55,818 nt of DNA from Hyphomicrobium sp. (GCA_022841965.1 JALHQM010000012.1:2323-58140); one strand, 5' to 3'; numbered from the stretch's first letter, positions 1 to 8,674 are shown. Translations and numbers: made by a program. Notes: generated by a model from the letters alone, not told the origin.

Positions 1-4
1 TTCA

Positions 5-487
5 ATGAACGCTCCCGTCAATCTTGTTTCCAACAGCACGACCCATCTTTTGCATCGCGCGGGGCAGCTCGCCGAAGATCTGTTCGCCCGCTCGATCGGT
101 GATATCGGACTGACAGCACGGCAGTTTGTGGTTTTGTCGGTCGTTGAGACATTGGACGATCCGAGCCAAACGGCGCTGTGCGAGATCTCCGGCATCGACC
201 GATCGACGTTGGCGGACATCGTTCGCCGTCTTGTCGCGCGGGGACTTCTGTCGCGGCGGCGGACACGCCAGGATGCGCGCATGTACGCGGTGCGCATTAC
301 GCCGGAGGGTAAAGAGGTGTTGCAGCGCGCATTGCCGATCGCCAACAAGGTCGATGACGCGCTGATCGACTCCTTGAGCCCCGAACAGCGGGCGCAGTTC
401 GGTGCCTTCCTGCAAAAAGTGGTCGCCCGTCAAGGCGTGCGGCCGCAAACTCAGGAAGCCAAGCAGAACGGTGAGATGCGGTCCTGA
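5..487 (+). CDS. MarR family transcriptional regulator
   Basis: Predicted winged-helix DNA-binding regulator of 160 residues, a normal length for MarR proteins. The N-terminal helix (about residues 10-35) would form part of the dimer interface. The recognition region follows at about residues 55-100, with the typical pattern ALCEISGIDRSTLADIVRRL and a wing containing RRTRQDAR, where D and R are the usual MarR wing residues. The C-terminal helices (115-145) complete the dimer. MarR proteins usually repress neighbouring or divergent genes and release DNA on binding a small ligand or on oxidation; no cysteine is placed to suggest a redox switch. The start lies only four bases from the window edge, so no ribosome binding site can be judged and an earlier start cannot be excluded. 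The target gene is probably outside the window; polA downstream is an unlikely partner. Confidence 0.85.
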   Translation: MNAPVNLVSNSTTHLLHRAGQLAEDLFARSIGDIGLTARQFVVLSVVETLDDPSQTALCEISGIDRSTLADIVRRLVARGLLSRRRTRQDARMYAVRITPEGKEVLQRALPIANKVDDALIDSLSPEQRAQFGAFLQKVVARQGVRPQTQEAKQNGEMRS

Positions 488-587
488 GGCGTGGAGAGCG
501 GGTGACTTTGAGCTCATTCTGGGGCGGCCCCGGTCGTGACTGACGGGGGCTGGCGCCGGGCTGCGAACTCCCTATAGTCCCGCGTCG

Positions 588-3500
588 ATGACCACTGCAA
601 AAACACCCCCAATGTCCGTCGACGCTCAACCCCGTGTTGATGAGCCTGATGCTCTGCCGATCGTGAAAGGTAGTCATGTCTACCTGATCGACGGGTCGGG
701 CTTTATTTTCCGGGCCTTCCACGCATTGCCGCCGTTGACGCGACCGTCAGATGGCTTGCCGGTCGGTGCGGTCCATGGCTTCTGCAATATGCTGTGGAAG
801 CTGCTGCAGGAAAGCCGGTTGTCAGAAGCGCCGACGCATCTGGCGGTTATTTTCGACGCGGGGCGCGAGACGTTCCGCAACAAGATCTACGATAAATATA
901 AAGCAAACCGTCCGCCACCGCCGGAAGAGCTGGTGCCGCAGTTCGCGCTTATCCGGCAAGCGGTGCGGGCGTTCAATGTGCCCAGTATCGAACTGGACGG
1001 ATATGAAGCCGACGATCTGATCGCGACTTACGCGCGCGAGGTCGTGGAGCGGGGCGGCGAGGTCACGATCGTTTCGTCCGACAAAGATCTCATGCAGCTG
1101 GTTCGGCCCGGCGTCGTCATGTTCGATGGCATGAAAGCTAAGCGGATCGGCCGCGACGAGGTGATTGAAAAATTCGGTGTGCCGCCGGAGAAGGTTGTTG
1201 ATGTGCAATCGCTCGCTGGAGATTCGACGGACAATGTGCCGGGCGTGCCGGGTATCGGGGTGAAGACTGCTGCTGAACTCATCAATGAGTACGGCGATCT
1301 CGACCAATTGCTTGCACGAGCTGGCGAGATCAAGCAGCCCAAGCGGCGCGAGAAGCTGATCGAGTTCGCGGATCAGGCGCGCGTTTCTCGCGATCTCGTG
1401 CGGCTCATGGATAATGTGCCCGAGGTGGTGCCGGTGGACGCGTTCGGCGTGAAGGACACCGATCCGGCGGTGCTGATCGCGTTTCTTCGTGAGATGGAAT
1501 TCAACACGCTGACGCGGCGGATCGCAGACAAGCTGGGCATCGAAGCGCCGGCTCCTCTGGAGGCGTCGGTGGGTTCATCGATCGCGAAAAGGCCGGTGCC
1601 GGGGAACGCGGCTGAGCCGGCTGGCGGTCCGTCCGGGCCGATGGGTGATGCCAACACACCGGCGCGGGGCGCTGATGCGGCAAAGGCTGCAGCGCGGGCG
1701 GTGGCATTCAACCGAGCGGCCTATCAGACGGTGACGACGCTTGAGGATCTCGATGCGTGGATTGCGAAAGCGCGGGCGCAGGGGCGGGTGGCATTCGACA
1801 CAGAGACGACAAGCCTCGATGCGATGCAGGCGGATCTCGTTGGGTTTTCGCTGGCAATTGCGCCGGGTGAGGCCTGCTATGTTCCCATCCGTCATGGCAC
1901 GACAGGTGACGATTTATTCGGAAGCAGTGCGCTTCTGCCCGGGCAGATTGGGCTGGCCGACGCGCTCGCCCGATTAAAGCCGCTGCTTGAAGATCCCGCG
2001 ACTTTGAAGATCGGGCAGAACCTCAAATATGATGCCCTCGTGTTGGCCAATCATGGGCTAACCATTCAGCCGTTCGATGACACAATGCTGATGTCGTATG
2101 CGCTCGATGCGGGACGCGGTGGGCATGGGATGGATGAACTGGCCGAGCGGCATCTCGGGCATTTGTGCATCTCGTTTGACGACGTGATTGCGCACGCGCC
2201 CGGGGTAAAGAAATCTGACAAGACTTTCGCTGGTGTGCCGATTGACAAGGCCACGGAGTACGCGGCTGAAGACGCTGATGTGACGCTCAGGCTTTGGATG
2301 GTGCTGAAGCCGCGGCTGGCAGCGGAGCGGGTGACCACGGTTTACGAAACACTTGAGCGGCCTCTCTTGCCGGTTATCGCTGCTATGGAGCGCGACGGAA
2401 TTAGAGTGGATCGCGATATTCTCTCGCGGCTGTCTGGTGCGTTTGCTCAGCGGGCGGCCGAGCACGAAGCGCTGATCTATGAGCTGGCCGGGCATAAGTT
2501 CAATCTTGGTTCGCCCAAGCAGCTCGGAGAATTTCTGTTCGACACGTTGAAATTGCCGGGCGGCAAGAAGACGAAGACGGGGCAATGGGAGACGCGAGCG
2601 GGATTGCTAGACGATCTGGCGGCCAACGAAGAGTTGCCGCCTGATGCGCGGCGTTTGATCGATACCATGCTGCAGTGGCGGCAGCTGACCAAGCTGCGTT
2701 CAACCTACACCGATGCGTTGCCTGGTTTTGTCGATCCGAAGACGAAGCGGATCCATACGTCTTATGCGCTGGCCGCGACGACGACTGGGCGGCTGTCGTC
2801 GTCTGATCCCAATTTGCAGAACATTCCGATCCGGACCAAAGAGGGCCGAGAAATTCGCACTGCCTTCATCGCGGAGAAGGGACACACGCTCGTCTCGGCG
2901 GACTACTCGCAGATTGAACTCCGGGTGCTTGCGCACATCGCGGATATTCCGCAACTCAAGTCGGCGTTTGCGAATGGGCTCGATATTCATGCGATGACGG
3001 CGAGTGAAATGTTCGGTGTGCCGTTGAAAGACATGACCAGCGAGGTGCGGCGGCGCGCGAAGGCGATCAACTTCGGTATCATCTACGGAATCTCGGCGTT
3101 CGGTCTGGCGAATCAACTCGGTATCAGCCGCGAAGAAGCGGGCGCGTACATCAAAACATACTTCGAGCGGTTTCCCGGCATTCGCGATTACATGGATGCG
3201 ACGAAGAAGGCGGTCCATCAGAACGGATATGTCGAAACGATTTTCGGGCGGCGTGTGCACTATCCGGAAATCAACACCAAGAATCCGTCGATGCGCGGTT
3301 TTCTAGAACGTGCCGCGATCAACGCACCGATCCAAGGGTCAGCGGCCGACATTATTCGACGGGCCATGATCCGGATGCCAGACGCGCTGGTCGTCGCCGG
3401 TCTCGGTCACGCACGCATGCTCCTCCAGGTGCACGATGAACTTGTTTTCGAAGTTGCAAATGGTGATGCGGATGCCTTGATTGCTACGGTGCGGTCGATC

Positions 3501-3590
3501 ATGGAGGGGGCCGCGGAGCCAATGGTACGACTGAGTGTGCCGATACACGTCGATGCCAAGGCCGCCGACAACTGGGAGGCTGCTCATTAG
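588..3590 (+). CDS. polA: DNA polymerase I
   Basis: Full-length Pol I of 1000 residues, used in Okazaki fragment processing and excision repair. An N-terminal 5'-3' exonuclease (FEN-like) domain covers about residues 25-320, starting at the DGSGFIFRAFHALPPLTRP stretch. It is followed by a poorly conserved Ala/Pro/Gly linker (about 330-375). The 3'-5' exonuclease domain (about 380-580) keeps its catalytic motifs: FDTET (D404, E406), GQNLKYDAL and YAAEDADVT, so proofreading looks intact, unlike in some Pol I lineages. The polymerase domain has motif A DYSQIELR (near 772), motif B RRAKAINFGIIYG (near 822) and motif C VHDELVFE (near 949). The start at 588 has no strong ribosome binding site; ATG at 612 is an alternative and would cost only eight residues. 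It looks monocistronic. Confidence 0.97.
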   Translation: MTTAKTPPMSVDAQPRVDEPDALPIVKGSHVYLIDGSGFIFRAFHALPPLTRPSDGLPVGAVHGFCNMLWKLLQESRLSEAPTHLAVIFDAGRETFRNKIYDKYKANRPPPPEELVPQFALIRQAVRAFNVPSIELDGYEADDLIATYAREVVERGGEVTIVSSDKDLMQLVRPGVVMFDGMKAKRIGRDEVIEKFGVPPEKVVDVQSLAGDSTDNVPGVPGIGVKTAAELINEYGDLDQLLARAGEIKQPKRREKLIEFADQARVSRDLVRLMDNVPEVVPVDAFGVKDTDPAVLIAFLREMEFNTLTRRIADKLGIEAPAPLEASVGSSIAKRPVPGNAAEPAGGPSGPMGDANTPARGADAAKAAARAVAFNRAAYQTVTTLEDLDAWIAKARAQGRVAFDTETTSLDAMQADLVGFSLAIAPGEACYVPIRHGTTGDDLFGSSALLPGQIGLADALARLKPLLEDPATLKIGQNLKYDALVLANHGLTIQPFDDTMLMSYALDAGRGGHGMDELAERHLGHLCISFDDVIAHAPGVKKSDKTFAGVPIDKATEYAAEDADVTLRLWMVLKPRLAAERVTTVYETLERPLLPVIAAMERDGIRVDRDILSRLSGAFAQRAAEHEALIYELAGHKFNLGSPKQLGEFLFDTLKLPGGKKTKTGQWETRAGLLDDLAANEELPPDARRLIDTMLQWRQLTKLRSTYTDALPGFVDPKTKRIHTSYALAATTTGRLSSSDPNLQNIPIRTKEGREIRTAFIAEKGHTLVSADYSQIELRVLAHIADIPQLKSAFANGLDIHAMTASEMFGVPLKDMTSEVRRRAKAINFGIIYGISAFGLANQLGISREEAGAYIKTYFERFPGIRDYMDATKKAVHQNGYVETIFGRRVHYPEINTKNPSMRGFLERAAINAPIQGSAADIIRRAMIRMPDALVVAGLGHARMLLQVHDELVFEVANGDADALIATVRSIMEGAAEPMVRLSVPIHVDAKAADNWEAAH

Positions 3591-3646
3591 AGCGTGTGCT
3601 CGATCAGGGGAACTTTTCCCGATGGTCAGGAAATCTGATTGAATTC

Positions 3647-3664
3647 TCACGAACTTGCGATTTG
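3647..3664 (+). promoter_or_regulatory. conserved element upstream of pqqA copy 1
   Basis: TCACGAACTTGCGATTTG lies 105 bases before the first pqqA start and recurs almost unchanged before copies 2 and 3. It is preceded by CTGATTGA-TT, which copy 3 also has. The TTGCGA core could be a -35 box, but I see no shared -10 hexamer at the right distance. A promoter or an activator site is the best reading. Confidence 0.5.
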
Positions 3665-3751
3665 AACGTGTGGTCGTTGATCGATAATAAGATGCCGAGC
3701 GCGGCCGGTTGGAGATCCCGGCAACGTCAGTCAAAAATGGAGGAGATCATT

Positions 3752-3841
3752 ATGAAGACCTGGACCAAGCCCGCCGTTCGCGAACAGGAAGTCGGCCTCG
3801 AAGTGACGTCGTACCTGCCGGCTGAAATCGACGTCATCTAA
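3752..3841 (+). CDS. pqqA: PQQ precursor peptide PqqA, copy 1
   Basis: A 29-residue peptide beginning MKTWTKPAVREQEVGLE. It has the PqqA signature E-x3-Y (E17 and Y21 in GLEVTSY). In the established pathway these two side chains are cross-linked by the radical SAM enzyme PqqE and excised to become pyrroloquinoline quinone, the cofactor of methanol dehydrogenase and other quinoprotein dehydrogenases. The length matches known PqqA peptides. The start is fixed by a strong ribosome binding site (GGAGGAG, 3739-3745) six bases upstream; the longer in-frame reading from 3596 adds an unrelated tail. The gene has its own upstream element and a strong terminator. pqqB, C, D and E are not in this window. 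The peptide is identical in all three copies, while the codons differ at synonymous sites. Confidence 0.95.
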   Translation: MKTWTKPAVREQEVGLEVTSYLPAEIDVI

Positions 3842-3868
3842 ACGTCGGTCCATTGATCGAAATTCAAA

Positions 3869-3901
3869 CGCGGTGGTTGCGGATGCATCCACCGCGTTTT
3901 T
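3869..3901 (+). terminator. rho-independent terminator of pqqA copy 1
   Basis: Perfect 8-bp stem CGCGGTGG/CCACCGCG around a 12-base loop, directly followed by TTTTT. Confidence 0.88.
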
Positions 3902-3969
3902 CGTTGTGGCGGGGCCATCACGTCGATCAGAAGACGTGGGACATTACATCAGCGTAATTTATGGATTGA

Positions 3970-3987
3970 TCACGAACTTGCGATTTG
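3970..3987 (+). promoter_or_regulatory. conserved element upstream of pqqA copy 2
   Basis: TCACGAACTTGCGATTTG, identical over 18 bases to the element before copy 1, followed by TAGTTAT as in copy 3 (AAGTTAT). It lies 88 bases before the start codon. Conservation here, while flanking bases have diverged, suggests function. Confidence 0.5.
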
Positions 3988-4057
3988 TAGTTATGGCTGA
4001 TCGAGGGTAACTTCTCGTCATCGGGCCAGGGAGATGGCCCCTTTGGAGGAAATCATT

Positions 4058-4147
4058 ATGAAGACCTGGACCAAGCCCGCCGTTCGCGAACAGGAAGTCG
4101 GCCTCGAAGTTACGTCGTACCTGCCGGCCGAAATCGACGTCATCTAA
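4058..4147 (+). CDS. pqqA: PQQ precursor peptide PqqA, copy 2
   Basis: Encodes the same 29-residue PqqA as copies 1 and 3, with the E17-x3-Y21 cross-link pair. It differs from copy 1 only at silent positions (for example GTT for GTG at V18 and GCC for GCT at A24). GGAGGA (4045-4050) is seven bases before ATG. It is separated from copy 1 by that copy's terminator and from copy 3 by its own terminator, so it should be an independent transcript. Too short for usual gene callers; the evidence is the exact peptide match and the repeated cassette layout. Confidence 0.95.
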   Translation: MKTWTKPAVREQEVGLEVTSYLPAEIDVI

Positions 4148-4176
4148 GCGTCGGTCTTACCTTAAGAATTCGAAGA

Positions 4177-4216
4177 CGCGGTGGTTGCTATCAGCAACTG
4201 CCGCGTTTTCTTTTTT
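4177..4216 (+). terminator. rho-independent terminator of pqqA copy 2
   Basis: Thirteen-pair stem (CGCGGTGGTTGCT with AGCAACTGCCGCG, two G-U wobbles) closed by a three-base loop, followed by TTTTCTTTTTT. The stem is related to, but not the same as, the one after copy 1. Confidence 0.9.
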
Positions 4217-4320
4217 GGCGTTTGTTGCCGGTGGTTCGTGTGCAGATCCAGGTGGGTCGGCACGGGAGTCAAGATGATCAGTCAGGGCCACGACAACGAT
4301 AAGATGCTCTGATTGATTTC

Positions 4321-4338
4321 TCACGCGATTGCGATTTG
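4321..4338 (+). promoter_or_regulatory. conserved element upstream of pqqA copy 3
   Basis: TCACGCGATTGCGATTTG, two or three changes from the elements before copies 1 and 2, preceded by CTGATTGATT and followed by AAGTTAT. It lies 94 bases before the start codon. Confidence 0.5.
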
Positions 4339-4414
4339 AAGTTATGATGAGCGTTGCCTATATACCTAACACCTCACCGAGGGAGTTTCGGAGAGGTTAT
4401 TGGAGGACTAAATC

Positions 4415-4504
4415 ATGAAGACTTGGACCAAGCCCGCCGTTCGCGAGCAGGAAGTCGGCCTCGAAGTGACGTCGTACCTGCCGGCTGAAATCGACGTGAT
4501 CTAA
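4415..4504 (+). CDS. pqqA: PQQ precursor peptide PqqA, copy 3
   Basis: Third gene for the identical 29-residue PqqA peptide with the E17/Y21 pair. Several silent changes relative to copy 1 (ACT for ACC at T3, GAG for GAA at E11, GTG for GTC at V28) show the copies are not an assembly duplicate. GGAGGA at 4402-4407 is seven bases before ATG. A hairpin follows. The three genes probably supply a high level of precursor peptide to maturation enzymes encoded elsewhere; the gene-dosage role is an inference. Confidence 0.95.
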   Translation: MKTWTKPAVREQEVGLEVTSYLPAEIDVI

Positions 4505-4532
4505 CGTCGTCTCCGCTCTAGCGGTTTTCTCG

Positions 4533-4567
4533 GTGCGGCGGTCCTTGCGGGCCGCCGTCACTGTTTT
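4533..4567 (+). terminator. probable terminator of pqqA copy 3
   Basis: GTG-C-GGCGGTCC / GGGCCGCC-GT-CAC stem around loop TTGC, followed by TGTTTT. The T-run is weaker than after copies 1 and 2. Confidence 0.65.
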
Positions 4568-4679
4568 CAGCGTCGCCTGTTTTTGGCGTCTGAAGCCCGC
4601 GGTGCCTCGATCCTGACAGCCGCGTTTGTTAGGGTCTGGTCGAATCGGCCCACCGGGGCCGGGCAGACGGGTTGGGCAA

Positions 4680-5339
4680 ATGACACGGCTCGAAAATCTG
4701 GGAATTCCGGCCGCGCTTGATGACGTGGTTCGTGATTTTGGCTGTCGCATTGCGGCTGCCGATCTTGATGGTTGTGGACCGTTTCTGGATTGGGTCGAGC
4801 AGATTCTCGTCGATCATCCGGAGAAGAAGGCGCTGGTTCTAGCGCCCGGCACGCTGATTGAGGACGATCTCATCCTGGAGAGCGATGCTGAGCCTTTTAC
4901 GCTTGGTTTTAGCTGCATCATTGCTACGGGAGATCTTACGGTCACGGGGCGGATTTACAATTCTGATGTCGAGAGTGGGCCGTCTCTCTTTGTTGCCGGC
5001 CGTCTCAAAGCGGGCGAGATCATCAAGGCTGCCTCCGCCATCGTGGTGCTGGGTAGCGTGGATGTTGACGGATTGGCGGTCTGCGACAGCGACAATGGGG
5101 CGTTTTTGGTCGGCGGTGATCTGAATGCGCGCGGCCTTATCGACTGCGATCATGAAATCCTCATCGCCGGCGATGTCAAAGCGACGGTGGCCAGCGACGA
5201 CCTTGGCAACATGCGGGCCTTGCTTGTGGCTGAAGTCTTTGAAGACCCCGATGATGCTTCGAACGAGTGGCCTGAAGGCGACTTGATTCGGGATCGTTTG
5301 CTTGCGGGATTGCCGGTCTTCAACGCTGGGGCTCTCTGA
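4680..5339 (+). CDS. hypothetical protein with beta-helix-like repeats
   Basis: Protein of 219 residues with no signal peptide or membrane segment, so probably cytoplasmic. About residues 55-180 are made of short repeated blocks such as LVLAPGTLIEDDLIL, GDLTVTGRI, LFVAGRLKAGEI, AIVVLGSVDVDGL, FLVGGDLNARGL and ILIAGDVKA. The alternation of hydrophobic pairs with G-D/G-x turns every 15-25 residues resembles a left- or right-handed beta-helix, as in bactofilin-like polymer-forming proteins. Family membership cannot be proved from sequence reading. The C-terminal part is acidic (FEDPDDASNEWPEGD). ATG at 4680 is preferred over TTG at 4626, whose extra 18 residues look random and would sit close to the pqqA terminator. 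Nothing links it functionally to PQQ apart from position. Confidence 0.7.
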   Translation: MTRLENLGIPAALDDVVRDFGCRIAAADLDGCGPFLDWVEQILVDHPEKKALVLAPGTLIEDDLILESDAEPFTLGFSCIIATGDLTVTGRIYNSDVESGPSLFVAGRLKAGEIIKAASAIVVLGSVDVDGLAVCDSDNGAFLVGGDLNARGLIDCDHEILIAGDVKATVASDDLGNMRALLVAEVFEDPDDASNEWPEGDLIRDRLLAGLPVFNAGAL

Positions 5340-5636
5340 GAATTTGAAGCGAATCACGGCCTGGCTTCGGCGCCAACGGCCTTTCAGGTGGCTGGACCGG
5401 CTTTTCAGTCTCGCGAAGACACCCGAAAATCCGGCGTTTTTGCAAAATCGAACACAATTTAACTCGCCGTTTACTGGCGGCTGAGACCTTCGACGCGAGG
5501 GGTTGTTCTCCCGTGCCGCGTGAACGCCATCCATGCCATTTCCCTGCGCGGCGCGATCTTCCGGATCTCTGACTTCCGAACGATTTCGACCGTCCCGGGC
5601 CTAGCTGTCGCCGCGCGCGACCCGAAGGACACGCAT

Positions 5637-8624
5637 ATGTCGAGAACGGAACCGGAGTATCAGGACTTCGAAGGCGCCGCAGAACAGCGCGAGCCTGGTA
5701 TTCCATCGGAATTGTGGTCGCTGTTGCGGACCATCTCGACGCAGATTAATGAGGCCGATCAGCGCCATACCGGTCTGCTGCAAGAACTGCGGGACCGTTT
5801 GGCGGTGCTCAGCCGTGAAGCGGAAGATGTTCGCGGTACGATGCCGGCCGATGCCGCGCCCGCCTACGAACGGATCGAAAGCGGTCTGGCCGATCTTGCA
5901 CAGCGCATCGACGCTTTGGATGAGTTGAGTTTGACCCCGGCGCAAGACGGACCGGCGGTCCTGAGGTCTGCGGCCGGTTCGGATGCGATGCCGGCCCGCG
6001 GGACCATCCCAGGCGGTATCGACCCGTTTGATGTGGTTGGCGACGAAGACGGCGACGGCTCGGTTTGGGACCGGAATGACGCGGAAGCGCTGACGCGCAT
6101 TTATGAAGACAGTGATGCGGCTCTGGTGCGTACGTCGCCACGCTCGCTACAGCCGGACTTGGCGCTGCCGCAGGCCGAGTTGCCAGATATGCCCGTGGCG
6201 TCACGACCTGCCGATCGTTTGGCCGATCCATTGCCCGTATTCTCCGCCGCACCTCCGGCCGCTGACGCTTCGATCTCTGGTGTGGATCGCAACTGGCTCG
6301 ATCAGCGCCTTTCGGATATTGCGCTGCGTCTGGAACAGTCGCTGGCCGATTTTAGAGGCGATTTCAGTGCCGATAACCTCGGACACCGCTTCGATGCGTT
6401 TGAGCAGCGCATGGGGTCGGTTCTGGGCGATGTGGCCACGCGGACGGATATGGACGGCCTGCGGGTTCTCGAGGGTCAGATTCAGGACCTCGCGGCCCAT
6501 CTCGAACACACGGAGCAGCAGCTCGGACGCCTTGATGGCATTGAACAGCAACTGCAAGCCGTCATTGATCATCTGTCGTCGGATTTCGGACCGCACGTCA
6601 GTGCTGATACGACTGAAGGCATGCTTCCTGACCTGAAATCTTTGGCCCACTCCACCGCCGAAGAAGTCGCTCAGCGCTTCGCTGCGGGGATGAATGCTGC
6701 TGGCGATCCGCGGATCGATGAATTGGGCTCATTGTTGCGCAGCATGATCCATGACCGGCGTAACTCGGACGAGCAGACGTTTACAATGCTCGATACCGTG
6801 CAGCAGGCCATGATCCGGATGCTCGATCGGATGGATGCTTTGGAAGCCGGACCTGCACCGCTGGCTGCAGGAATTCCGGACGGTGTTGAGACCAATCACG
6901 ACTTTGCTGAGCCCGGGTATTCCGAGCAGCAGCCGCAGATGATGGCGCGTGTTCCGCACGCGGCTCGGGCCGACATTGCCCCGGCCATGCCGTATCTCGC
7001 ACCAACTGTCACCGTGCAACCCGTTGACGCTGGCGCGCAGGACGGTCAGCTGGCGGCTCCAATTGCTGCCGCGTCGACGGTCGACAAATTACGCCAGGAC
7101 TTCATTGCAGATGCGCAGCGGGCCAAGTTGCGCGCGCAGGCAGCTGCAGCTGACGGTGCGGCCGCAGCTGCTTCGTCCGCTCCGCCTGCTGCCCGGCCTG
7201 CCGGTGGTCTGCCACGTCCGGGCTCCGTTTCATCCAAGTTGCCGGATGTTGCGATCGCTGGCTCGTCGCGCCGGCAGCGTCTGACAGCACTCGCGCTTTG
7301 CTTGGTGATCGCGGTTAGCGGTGCGGCGTTGTTTGCCAAACGGCAAAGTGCGCCGAGCCCGGTTGCGCCTGCCGGTGTTACAGAAATTGCACCGTCGACA
7401 TCGGCGCCAGCGGCATCAGTTCCGGCCGCCGAGGTCCCGGGAGAAGGATTTGAGATCGATGTTCCCGCCGCTGCTGGTGCGGACAACGCCGCTCCAGTGA
7501 CCGGGGAAGGTGCCGGCTTTGAAGTGCCGGCCGAGGCGGACGTCGAGGTACCGGCCCCGGTGCCTGACGCTTCATTGCAACCGGATAGCGATGCCTCGGG
7601 CGGGATTGGTAGCGAGGCTCCGGACGTTGAGCGCGGTCCGCAGGTTGAGGGCCGGGCGCCGCATGGCATTATTCTTCAAGATAGCGGTCGTAAGCCGAGT
7701 GCGCAGGAACTTGTGCATCTGCAGTCGCAGCAGAACCATGCGACGCTGTCCACGCGCCTGGGTTCGACCGCCTCGCGGTTGACGCCGGCGGACTTGATGC
7801 CGGAAGAGGTGGCTCGGCACACCGTCGCGCGGATCGCAGCCACTGCAGACGATTTGGATGCTGTCGCGGCCGTGCCCGCATCCTTGTCGGTTGCCGCGAT
7901 GCCCGGTGAGACGATCCAGGTGCCGGTGACGAACTTGAGTAAATCCTACTCACAGTTATCGCTGCCGCCGGCCACGGTCGGTCCTCTGTCGCTGCGTTTG
8001 GCGGCTGCGAACGGTGATCCTTCGGCAGCCTTCGAAGTCGGAGCACGGCTCGCAGAAGGCAAAGGCACGCCGCAGAACTTCCACGAGGCCATCATCTGGT
8101 ACCAGAAATCCGCATCGCAGGGGTTTGCACAGTCGCAGTACCGGCTGGGAACGCTCTATGAACGCGGACTTGGTGTGAAGGCCGACGTGGCGCGGGCGCA
8201 GATGTGGTACCAGCGCGCGGCGGAACAGGGCCACGTCAAGGCCATGCACAATCTTGCTGTTTTGAGTGCTGGCCGGACATCGGGGGCGCCCGACTATGTT
8301 TCGGCTGCCCGGTGGTTCGAAGGTGCCTCAGAATACGGACTTGCCGACAGCCAATACAATTTGGCCGTGTTGCACGAAAACGGACTGGGCGTGCCCAAAG
8401 ACGTCAAGAAGGCGTTCAAATGGTACGCGCTGGCCGGTCATGGCGGCGATAAGGAGGCCTTGCGCCGTCAGGACGCGCTGAAGACGCAGCTTAGCGCAGA
8501 TGAACGCCTGGCGCTGGAGAGTGAAATTGCCCTCTATCAGCCAAAGCGGAGCGAACCGCTGATCAACGACGCTCGGGTCGCAGGTGAAGACTGGAAGAAG
8601 CGGCAGGACGGCAGGTCGTCCTAA
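5637..8624 (+). CDS. Sel1-repeat, coiled-coil single-pass membrane protein (PodJ-like)
   Basis: Large protein of 995 residues. The N-terminal part (about 1-530) is cytoplasmic and has charged helical segments likely to form coiled coils (for example around residues 30-100 and 210-330), broken by Pro/Ala-rich linkers. One transmembrane helix, LTALALCLVIAVSGAALFA, lies near 548-567. A Pro/Ala/Glu-rich periplasmic stretch is followed by at least four Sel1-like repeats (about 785-940) with typical motifs AIIWYQKSASQG, AQSQYRLGTLYERGLGV and AQMWYQRAAEQG. This architecture matches alphaproteobacterial polarity factors such as PodJ and similar Sel1/peptidoglycan-associated proteins; a role in pole or cell-envelope organisation is an inference. 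ATG 5637 is chosen because GAAGGA (5624-5629) lies seven bases upstream; an upstream GTG at 5520 lacks support. A strong terminator follows. Confidence 0.85.
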   Translation: MSRTEPEYQDFEGAAEQREPGIPSELWSLLRTISTQINEADQRHTGLLQELRDRLAVLSREAEDVRGTMPADAAPAYERIESGLADLAQRIDALDELSLTPAQDGPAVLRSAAGSDAMPARGTIPGGIDPFDVVGDEDGDGSVWDRNDAEALTRIYEDSDAALVRTSPRSLQPDLALPQAELPDMPVASRPADRLADPLPVFSAAPPAADASISGVDRNWLDQRLSDIALRLEQSLADFRGDFSADNLGHRFDAFEQRMGSVLGDVATRTDMDGLRVLEGQIQDLAAHLEHTEQQLGRLDGIEQQLQAVIDHLSSDFGPHVSADTTEGMLPDLKSLAHSTAEEVAQRFAAGMNAAGDPRIDELGSLLRSMIHDRRNSDEQTFTMLDTVQQAMIRMLDRMDALEAGPAPLAAGIPDGVETNHDFAEPGYSEQQPQMMARVPHAARADIAPAMPYLAPTVTVQPVDAGAQDGQLAAPIAAASTVDKLRQDFIADAQRAKLRAQAAAADGAAAAASSAPPAARPAGGLPRPGSVSSKLPDVAIAGSSRRQRLTALALCLVIAVSGAALFAKRQSAPSPVAPAGVTEIAPSTSAPAASVPAAEVPGEGFEIDVPAAAGADNAAPVTGEGAGFEVPAEADVEVPAPVPDASLQPDSDASGGIGSEAPDVERGPQVEGRAPHGIILQDSGRKPSAQELVHLQSQQNHATLSTRLGSTASRLTPADLMPEEVARHTVARIAATADDLDAVAAVPASLSVAAMPGETIQVPVTNLSKSYSQLSLPPATVGPLSLRLAAANGDPSAAFEVGARLAEGKGTPQNFHEAIIWYQKSASQGFAQSQYRLGTLYERGLGVKADVARAQMWYQRAAEQGHVKAMHNLAVLSAGRTSGAPDYVSAARWFEGASEYGLADSQYNLAVLHENGLGVPKDVKKAFKWYALAGHGGDKEALRRQDALKTQLSADERLALESEIALYQPKRSEPLINDARVAGEDWKKRQDGRSS

Positions 8625-8674
8625 CCGCGCGGCATTCTAGCCACGCTCCCATGATGGCGGGATACCACAATGAC

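Noticed and set aside
3596-3841. 81-residue protein including pqqA copy 1
   Set aside because: The upstream 52 residues are not conserved before copies 2 and 3, and the strong ribosome binding site is just before the internal ATG at 3752.
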